A stretch of DNA of 29,139 nucleotides from Anaerolineae bacterium (lineage in GTDB: Bacteria; Chloroflexota; Anaerolineae; B4-G1), in contig JADHWW010000118.1 of assembly GCA_016783285.1 (NCBI GenBank), forward strand, positions 1 to 29,139, read 5' to 3'. A program made the position numbers and the translations under genes. Of the stretch, positions 1 through 6,373 are shown piece after piece. The notes beneath the pieces were generated by a model. It was not told the DNA's origin, did not search any database, and saw nothing but the letters and a program-made list of their open reading frames with translations. Within the stretch, counting starts at the first letter, position 1, and each line of letters opens with the position of its first letter.

Positions 1-3000
1 CAGAATTCAGTCGCTACCGTGGCTACCTTACGCGTAGCCTCCAGAGCTTGATCTGTCTCATCGGACGATCTCAATAGGTATGCCATCTCAAGCCAACCGA
101 GGGTTTCATTAGCGCTTTGAGCGGGTATTCTACCGAGAGCCTTCAATCCGTCTTCTCGTGCCGGCAATTTCAGCAGCCGCTTGCTTACTCTTCGCAGCAG
201 TCGTGCTGACGCTCCGGGGTGCATCGCTGCCTCCTGCAACACACAAATGGCATCGTCCGTCTGTCCCTTCTCAGCCAGCAAATAGGCTTTCGCTGCTTGT
301 CTATAGGGATGCGCCTGGCTCTGCTCTGGCAGGGCATCCAGCCATTCCTCAGATACTCTGCGGAATCTGCCCCAAGCTTCCTGAGCACGCTCCTCCCACT
401 TTGCACGCGTGGTCTTTGGTCCGTGATTCGGTACAGCCTGGATTTCGCACGATTCTTCTGGCGGCACGATCCTTGCCCCTAGCAACCTAGTCAAGGCATT
501 GTATTTGTCGCTCACCTCGTTAACAACACGTCCCGCCAGCAAAGTCAAATCAACCTGATCCCGCTTCCGCCTTGTTGCATACAGGGTGTCATTTAGTGCC
601 AAGATTGCATTCACTCGGTCTAGTACTCCCCACCGTTCGGCAATGTCCAGAAGCGTCTGGTATGCCTCATCAATTATTTCATCTATCTTATCTTCCTTAC
701 CGGCCTTCCCAATCGCAACGGCAGCTTCATAGCGGTACGTATGTCGAACTGACATCGCTATTGCCCTGAGGGCTGCCAACCCAATCTTGTGGGCTGGGCC
801 GGCCATATTCAGTAGCGTCTCTGCAAGATGGTAGGTTTGTCTATCATTCAACTCCTGCGAAAGTAGTAGCTCGACTGATACTGTTGCTGCTTCTATTTCT
901 TCCTCTTCTCCCTGTTCAGCCAGTAACATGGCAGCGACCTGCTCATTGGCTGCGTCTAATGTCTTCGCCAGTATTGTCCAAGCACCACGTATCACGCTTT
1001 CCCGTTCCTCTAACTGCCTCAGCGCGATTATCGCCCGCAGACTATCCTCACCTTGTGTTGCCAACTCGGCAAGCACGTGTACTCCGGCTTCACGCTCGTC
1101 GTGGTATTCTATCAGCCATTCCGCTGCCAACCGTCGCACTCTCTCGACATGACCCTGGGTCGCCAACCTGCGAATCTCACTGGCTGACTCGTCGAGTCGG
1201 TACCGGACCCACTGTGCCATCTCCTGTTGTTCTGGGAGAACAAGAACTTCCGTCAGCCGGTCAATGAACGTCCCTAGCTCTGCTTTCGTCAGATGCCTCC
1301 CTACGTGGACTGATCCAAAGCTCTCATCTGTCGCAGCAACCGTTGTCTCGGTTGGGTCTGCGTTGACTTCGAGTGCAAGCCCCCGCCCCTCGTACTTTCT
1401 GGCCACATCAATGAGCCAGGCAATCGTTTTTTCTTTCCATTTCTCAAGGAGCAACTCGATGATTCGGGCCATTGTACTGGAATGTCCTCGCCTGCTGGCA
1501 GCCTCACGCAATGTCAGGAGCAACTCGCGGCTCCGCTCTCGCTCTCCAAGCCTCAACAACGTCTCTGCTATGGCAACCTCTATGGCCCACGGCCTTTCAT
1601 TCTCCAACAAGGCGCGGACGTGCTCAATTCCTGCTTGCTGATACTGCGTTCCCTGCAGTCCTGCAAAGATACGAACGGCTTCAGCCCGCAGACCCGATTG
1701 CCGGCTTAGTAATAGACTGACTAGGTTTCTAAGGATTACGCCTCGCATCTCACCGCCCACTAAAACGCCTTCTCCCAAGCATTTTCCAGCCAGTATGCGA
1801 TCCCGCCACACAATGCCTTCCCATGGACTTCCAAGGCCGAGAATAACCTGCAAAACCTTAGTTGCTACTACCTTGCTATCATATCCTACCTGTGCCACGA
1901 ACAACTCAATCACTTCGATCCACTGAGGTTTGTGGACATGATTTAGCACGAATTCCCTGTCATCAGCGTGCCAACGCTCTGCCAGATAGCCCGCCGCCAA
2001 GTATTCTGCAAATCGTCGGTGCATGAACTCAAATACGCGCTTTCCCTGCCTGTCCGTCCCCTGACTGGCCAACAGGCCACTCTCTTCGCTGATTAGTTTC
2101 AGCCAGCGTCTGCTTCCCTCCCGTGCTCGCACTTCGTCCCACCCGATTACCTCGATAATCCCTGTGGTGAGCATGTCCACCAGTTCATCTTCACCGATCA
2201 ACCCGTTCCCATTTAGCATATGGTACGCGATAGGCTTTAGAATTTGTCTGACCGTATCTTGATACAGATTTTCTAGGCCAACCTTTGATTGAGGATCATC
2301 CCCATACTTGCTCTCTCGCCAGTACTTGATTAGCGTATCTGTAGTAGCCCGGTATACCTCGATTGAACTGCCAGGCAATGTCGTCGTACGCCAATGCATA
2401 TGTATGATGATGGTCAGCATCAGAGGATTCTTTACCAGCTCCATCAGTTTCGGACGTTCATACAATGCATCTTTCAGATCTTGCGCACCTGGTTGTTCAT
2501 CGCAACTTCGTCCCTCATACCACCGGTCAATAAACTGGCAGATATACTCAAACTCTTCCATCCGCCTTATCGTCAGAGGTCTAAACCCGCCCAACCTTGT
2601 TTGGCGATATGCATCTATACGACTCGTGATTACAATGTGATTCTTTCCATAGCCAGCGGTGAAATCTTGAACCGCTTCCGCGACCTCTCTAAGACAACTT
2701 GCTTCGTCCAGACCATCCAGTATCACGACACATCGTCCTGCCCCGAGTTCTTGCTCAAGCAGTGGACCAAAGTCAGACCTGTCAAATGGATCCTCACACA
2801 GGTGCCTTTTTAAACTTAAGCCTGGTTCGCCCTCCATTAGCCGACGGGAGTATTTTGCAAGACGCCCTATGATTGGTAGATAGCCAGCAAACCGTGCGTC
2901 CGCTTTTGTACCAGGCTCACCTGCCAGTGCTAGTGCCAAATACCGTACTGTTGTGGTCTTCCCGGCGCCCGCTTCACCCAGGATAGCAATTTGGTCCGAA

Positions 3001-4472
3001 GGGCCTGATGCCAGACCGTCCCACATATCCACAATGCGACCAGGCGCTTCTCGCATAGCCTTTTCTGGCCGGGTCGGCACATACTCGATTTGCCCTTCCC
3101 CCTCGCTGTACATCTCGTCAGCCGGTTCGGGCATCTCAGGCTGATCTTCCAAAGTGTCTGCAGGCTGAGCATCTCTTACTGGCTTGCGTGCCTCAAACGT
3201 TTGCTGCGACTCCAGTCCCTCTATTAGACTTAGTGGCACGTAGACCTCTGACAAAGCTGGATCCGCCGCTCCCTCCGCTGCCTGGGGAGCCAGTCCGCGC
3301 AGTTCCAACAGCCGGTACCGCTTACGCACTGCCTCCATATAATCCTTTCGCAGTTTTTTCCGACCCACTTGCTCTTGCTCTTGTGATGAGTCTGGTTGTT
3401 CATGTCCTGAAGGAGGCTTGTCTGTTTCGAGGACCATTGACGCAGGCTCTTTCTTTTTGCCCAGATCTTTGGGCAGGTCAAAGGTGTACAAGCCCGGCGA
3501 CTCGTCCCCCGTTGTGGCGGTGTCCTTGATCCAACCTTGACGATCCTCGTAGCGTCTCAGGTATACCCTGCCTTTGCCGGTCACAAAATCAAGATGGACA
3601 TAATTGTAAGCATTGGCACAGCGCGAAATCTCTGGTTCGCGACGGTCATAGCTGGGACCAGCAGGGATGATGACACAGTCGCCTCCTGGGCCTAATTCGA
3701 TATTTACACGTGGCTGGTGCTCATGCCCTTGTAAAACAAAATGACACGCTTCCCTTAGCCGATCACACACCAAATCCCGATCAAATTTGATCAGCCAGTC
3801 AAATGGATGGTGCATTACGGCGATGCGCACATCAGCCTTGCAAAAATCCTCGTTATGCAAGAGATCGTAGATCTGCGGTTCGCCAAGGATCAAGTAACGG
3901 TCATCGTTGATCACTTCCCTGCCATCTCTGACCTCATTATGCCGTCCAGATAACAATGCAGAGTTGAGCCCAATCAAAGCAATGCACTTGCCGCCTGCTT
4001 TGAACTGTCGCAGATAAGCATAGGCTGTCTGGGATTGATCCACATGTTCAGCAATGAAGTTGTCGTACTCTTTGAAAGGACGCAGAAGATTGGTGATACC
4101 TTCCGGATCAGTGAACCATTCCTGTACCTCTGAATTAGAAGTCAAAGGTTGCTTAAGAGCCCCAAACAGGTACTTGAAAGCGTCTCTATCCAGGTCGTGG
4201 TTGCCAGGAACGATAAACAGCCGGTTATGGCTCAACCCGGCTGCTTCAAGCACAGGAGCAAACAAGTGTTCAATCGCAGTGCTGTATTCCTTTGCCTTTC
4301 CAGCATAAGCCACATCGCCGCTAAAGACGATAAAATCAACCTGCGCCAAGTCAGGACTGATGCACGCTCGTTCACGGATGTCCTGAATCAGAGCGTCGCG
4401 CACAACCCGTCTGTCAAAATCTTCCCCTCGCTGGTGCCAATCAGAAAAATGGAGCCAAGTAAGCCCTGCCAT
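1..4472 (-). CDS. Metallophosphoesterase-NACHT ATPase-helical repeat protein (bacterial NLR-like), C-terminus beyond window
   Basis: The frame is open without a stop from the ATG at 4472 to the window edge, giving at least 1490 residues. Residues 1-300 form a calcineurin-like phosphoesterase with the metal-ligand motifs D11-x-H13, GD53, GN91-H92-D, H221-H222 and GH250-E-H252. Residues 335-480 are a charged linker, including the RGL...YVPL stretch that typically precedes NACHT domains. The NACHT domain follows: Walker A GEAGAGKTT (499-507, K505), Walker B VILDGLDE (583-590), a TSR motif (616-618), the NPLMLT motif (682-687) and FMHRRFAEYLAA (816-827). From about 840 to the edge the protein is alpha-helical, with HEAT/TPR-like repeats. 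Known STAND NTPases use such repeats to sense a ligand and then oligomerise to activate the N-terminal effector; here the effector would be the phosphoesterase, cutting a nucleic acid or nucleotide (inference). GGGGAT lies just upstream of the ATG. The gene looks more AT-rich than its neighbours, which suggests transfer. Domain calls are firm; the defence role is inferred. Confidence 0.92.
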   Translation of the reverse strand, partial: MAGLTWLHFSDWHQRGEDFDRRVVRDALIQDIRERACISPDLAQVDFIVFSGDVAYAGKAKEYSTAIEHLFAPVLEAAGLSHNRLFIVPGNHDLDRDAFKYLFGALKQPLTSNSEVQEWFTDPEGITNLLRPFKEYDNFIAEHVDQSQTAYAYLRQFKAGGKCIALIGLNSALLSGRHNEVRDGREVINDDRYLILGEPQIYDLLHNEDFCKADVRIAVMHHPFDWLIKFDRDLVCDRLREACHFVLQGHEHQPRVNIELGPGGDCVIIPAGPSYDRREPEISRCANAYNYVHLDFVTGKGRVYLRRYEDRQGWIKDTATTGDESPGLYTFDLPKDLGKKKEPASMVLETDKPPSGHEQPDSSQEQEQVGRKKLRKDYMEAVRKRYRLLELRGLAPQAAEGAADPALSEVYVPLSLIEGLESQQTFEARKPVRDAQPADTLEDQPEMPEPADEMYSEGEGQIEYVPTRPEKAMREAPGRIVDMWDGLASGPSDQIAILGEAGAGKTTTVRYLALALAGEPGTKADARFAGYLPIIGRLAKYSRRLMEGEPGLSLKRHLCEDPFDRSDFGPLLEQELGAGRCVVILDGLDEASCLREVAEAVQDFTAGYGKNHIVITSRIDAYRQTRLGGFRPLTIRRMEEFEYICQFIDRWYEGRSCDEQPGAQDLKDALYERPKLMELVKNPLMLTIIIHMHWRTTTLPGSSIEVYRATTDTLIKYWRESKYGDDPQSKVGLENLYQDTVRQILKPIAYHMLNGNGLIGEDELVDMLTTGIIEVIGWDEVRAREGSRRWLKLISEESGLLASQGTDRQGKRVFEFMHRRFAEYLAAGYLAERWHADDREFVLNHVHKPQWIEVIELFVAQVGYDSKVVATKVLQVILGLGSPWEGIVWRDRILAGKCLGEGVLVGGEMRGVILRNLVSLLLSRQSGLRAEAVRIFAGLQGTQYQQAGIEHVRALLENERPWAIEVAIAETLLRLGERERSRELLLTLREAASRRGHSSTMARIIELLLEKWKEKTIAWLIDVARKYEGRGLALEVNADPTETTVAATDESFGSVHVGRHLTKAELGTFIDRLTEVLVLPEQQEMAQWVRYRLDESASEIRRLATQGHVERVRRLAAEWLIEYHDEREAGVHVLAELATQGEDSLRAIIALRQLEERESVIRGAWTILAKTLDAANEQVAAMLLAEQGEEEEIEAATVSVELLLSQELNDRQTYHLAETLLNMAGPAHKIGLAALRAIAMSVRHTYRYEAAVAIGKAGKEDKIDEIIDEAYQTLLDIAERWGVLDRVNAILALNDTLYATRRKRDQVDLTLLAGRVVNEVSDKYNALTRLLGARIVPPEESCEIQAVPNHGPKTTRAKWEERAQEAWGRFRRVSEEWLDALPEQSQAHPYRQAAKAYLLAEKGQTDDAICVLQEAAMHPGASARLLRRVSKRLLKLPAREDGLKALGRIPAQSANETLGWLEMAYLLRSSDETDQALEATRKVATVATEF

Positions 4473-4509
4473 AGATCATCCCCATTGATTAAGAGAAAAT
4501 GAGTAAAAT

Positions 4510-4541
4510 CGAACCTACGAATCTACGAATTTACGACATCC
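4510..4541. repeat. Octanucleotide tandem repeat, about 4 units
   Basis: Four consecutive 8-base units read CGAACCTA, CGAATCTA, CGAATTTA and CGACATCC. The array spans the end of the isomerase gene (its TAG stop is at 4523-4525) and part of the 50-base gap before the NACHT gene. The fourth unit is diverged. No function is evident; it is a short simple repeat of the kind found between genes. Confidence 0.6.
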
Positions 4542-5299
4542 TTCAAAAAGCGCCTCTCAATCCCCATAATCTTATCCACCCGCCGCGCGTGCCGCCCGCC
4601 GCCGAAGGGGGTCTTAAGCCACGTCTTGACGATCTGCCGGGCCAGGTTGGGGCCAATCAGCCCGGCGCCCAACGTCAACACGTTGGCATCGTTATGCTCG
4701 CGGCTATTGGCGGCTGTGGCCTGGTCGTAGCAAAGGCTAGCGCGCACACCTGGCACCTTGTTGGCCGCCATGCACGAGCCGATGCCCGCGCCGTCCACAA
4801 CGATGCCACGCCAGGCGCGGCTCCGGGCCACCAACTGCGCCACCGCAAAGGCGAAGTCCGGGTAGTCCACCGAGTTGGTGCTGTCGGTTCCGCAGTCCAT
4901 GACACTGTAACCCAACTCGCCCAGGTAGCCCTTCAGCATCTCCTTTAACTCGTACCCGCCGTGGTCGGCTCCGATGGCAACGGTCGGTTCGGCCGGGCCC
5001 ATCGAAGTCCGCTGGCCCGCGGTGGTGGGGTCGGTACACGGTACGTCAGTCAACGACAGTGCGGGCACTGCTGCTCCTGCCCCCACCATGGTCACGTGCC
5101 GCTCCAGGGCCACCTGCCAGGCCAGGGGAGTGATGAGCGCCCCCTGGGGAACGGAGATCTGTTCCCCAACCGAAACAGCCTGGACATCCGCCTCTGTCAC
5201 CAGGGGCCGGGTAGCCACCGGCCGGGAGACTTGTGGCAACCCCAACGTGCGGTAGACCACACGGCGCACCATTTGGCGGATCTGATTCTCGTCCAGCAC
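4523..5299 (-). CDS. RpiB/LacA-family sugar-phosphate isomerase with N-terminal extension
   Basis: Residues 106-258 match the RpiB/LacAB fold of ribose-5-phosphate (or galactose-6-phosphate) isomerases: IGADHGGYELKE (109-120), DYPDFA (145-150), SREHNDANVL (199-208) and GGGRHARRV (233-241). The usual catalytic Cys in the CGTGIG loop is replaced by D169 (VVDGAGIGSCMAANK), a pattern closer to LacA. The first 105 residues are extra. They start with an amphipathic helix (MLDENQIRQMVRRVV) resembling the encapsulation peptides of bacterial microcompartment enzymes. Next comes a segment (LVTEADV...GALITPLAWQVA) resembling the N-terminus of EutQ-type proteins. The start is a GTG at 5299 with GGGGAGAG upstream. 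No shell-protein gene is visible here. The isomerase fold is firm; the substrate and any microcompartment link are uncertain. Confidence 0.88.
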   Translation of the reverse strand: MLDENQIRQMVRRVVYRTLGLPQVSRPVATRPLVTEADVQAVSVGEQISVPQGALITPLAWQVALERHVTMVGAGAAVPALSLTDVPCTDPTTAGQRTSMGPAEPTVAIGADHGGYELKEMLKGYLGELGYSVMDCGTDSTNSVDYPDFAFAVAQLVARSRAWRGIVVDGAGIGSCMAANKVPGVRASLCYDQATAANSREHNDANVLTLGAGLIGPNLARQIVKTWLKTPFGGGRHARRVDKIMGIERRFLKDVVNS

Positions 5300-5338
5300 C
5301 TGATCTCTCCCCGTTATCTCTCGAATTACTGGACACGG

Positions 5339-5367
5339 ATTATACCACTGTCGGACGTGGAAGCCAA
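5339..5367 (-). promoter_or_regulatory. Sigma70-type promoter for the RpiB/LacA-like gene
   Basis: On the minus strand there is a -35 TTGGCT (5362-5367), a 17-base spacer and a perfect -10 TATAAT (5339-5344). The predicted RNA start is about 30 bases before the GTG start of the isomerase gene. It is back to back with the promoter at 5427-5455. Confidence 0.7.
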
Positions 5368-5426
5368 GTTAAGTAAAGAAGGAAGATGGAAAGCGCAATT
5401 ACTTCTTACGCGTATATTTGTGAATG

Positions 5427-5455
5427 TTGACTTTTCCTCGTCTCCCCGGTAAAAT
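5427..5455 (+). promoter_or_regulatory. Sigma70-type promoter for the receiver-Roadblock gene and polA
   Basis: The plus strand has a -35 TTGACT (5427-5432), a 17-base spacer and a -10 TAAAAT (5450-5455), about 40 bases before the ATG at 5501. As no promoter is visible before polA, it may drive both genes. Confidence 0.7.
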
Positions 5456-5500
5456 GGGCAAAACCAATGACAGATCCCGACCGCCGAGAAAGGGTGACTG

Positions 5501-6334
5501 ATGATCCATCGAATCCTGATCGTAGATAGCAACGAAGCCTTCGCCACTATGCTTCAGGAGAGCCTGGAGCAGGGGGGCGAGTACGGCGCAACCGTGACGA
5601 CCAGTGGGGACGAGGCGCTGCAGGAACTGGGCACCTCCGAGTTTGACCTGGTCATCATAGACATGGGCCTGACCGATCCAGATGGGGCCACGATCGCCCG
5701 CATGCTGCGCCAGCAGCGGGCCAACTTGCGACTGATGCTGATCCCGCTTGTAGGAGAGGAACTCCCCCCCGAACTGGCCGACCTGGACGTGCAGGGCGTC
5801 CTGCCCAAGCCCTTCTTCCTCCCTGAATTGCCGGGACGTATCGCCGACGCGTTGGCGCGGCCCATGGTTGGAACTTCAGACACCGCCGAGGGTGTAGAAC
5901 CGGACACGGCATCCGGCCGGCTTGCCGTGAGCAGCGCTGAAAGGATAGATGTGCCGCCTGAGTATATTCCAGAGATCGTCCAGGAGATGACCGTGCTGTC
6001 TCAGGAAATCAACGCCGAAGCGATAATCTTGACTTGCGAGAGAAAGTTGATTGCCCACACTGGCCGGCTCTCGGCCGAGGAGGCAGGCGAACTGGCGCAG
6101 GCCGTCGCCGAAAGTTGGCATACCTCGGCCCGCGTGGCGCAAATCCTGGGCCAGGAGCAACTGCGCTTTGAACAGAGTGTGGATGGTGGCGAGCACATGT
6201 TCTATTCGCTGGCTATCGCCGAGGGCATTATCCTCTCGGCGGCCTTGCGGGCCAGCGTGCCGCTTGGCATAATCCGTCACCGAGCCAAGGAAACGGCAGA
6301 AGCACTGAGAACTCTGATAAGCGCATCCCAATAG
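5501..6334 (+). CDS. Response-regulator receiver domain fused to Roadblock/LC7-like domain
   Basis: The 277-residue protein starts with a receiver domain (1-120): acidic D9 in ILIVDSNEAF, phosphoacceptor D54 in VIIDMGL, and K103 in LPKPFF. The second acidic residue near D9 is missing and the usual Thr/Ser before the lysine is not seen (LMLIPLVGEE), so phosphorelay may be altered. A linker (120-150) leads to a C-terminal domain (about 150-277) with the alternating strand-helix pattern of Roadblock/LC7 proteins. Those proteins form dimers that bind and regulate Ras-like GTPases. A GTPase and two more Roadblock proteins are encoded at 22697-24535. AAAGGG precedes the ATG. The gene lies 39 bases upstream of polA on the same strand. 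The receiver call is firm; the Roadblock call is from pattern only. Confidence 0.8.
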   Translation: MIHRILIVDSNEAFATMLQESLEQGGEYGATVTTSGDEALQELGTSEFDLVIIDMGLTDPDGATIARMLRQQRANLRLMLIPLVGEELPPELADLDVQGVLPKPFFLPELPGRIADALARPMVGTSDTAEGVEPDTASGRLAVSSAERIDVPPEYIPEIVQEMTVLSQEINAEAIILTCERKLIAHTGRLSAEEAGELAQAVAESWHTSARVAQILGQEQLRFEQSVDGGEHMFYSLAIAEGIILSAALRASVPLGIIRHRAKETAEALRTLISASQ

Positions 6335-6362
6335 CCAGTATCCAGTTTCCAACATCCACCAT
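6335..6362. repeat. Heptanucleotide tandem repeat filling the pre-polA spacer
   Basis: Four 7-base units (CCAGTAT, CCAGTTT, CCAACAT, CCACCAT) start directly after the TAG stop of the upstream gene. They end just before the AAGGAGAGG ribosome-binding site of polA. The unit is a rotation of the heptamers found inside mutS at 16413-16454, so this is another member of the same repeat family. Confidence 0.65.
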
Positions 6363-6373
6363 CAAGGAGAGGC

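Noticed and set aside
1264..2813. Several plus-strand frames of 80-140 residues
   Set aside because: All lie opposite the NACHT gene, whose minus-strand frame is continuous and motif-rich.
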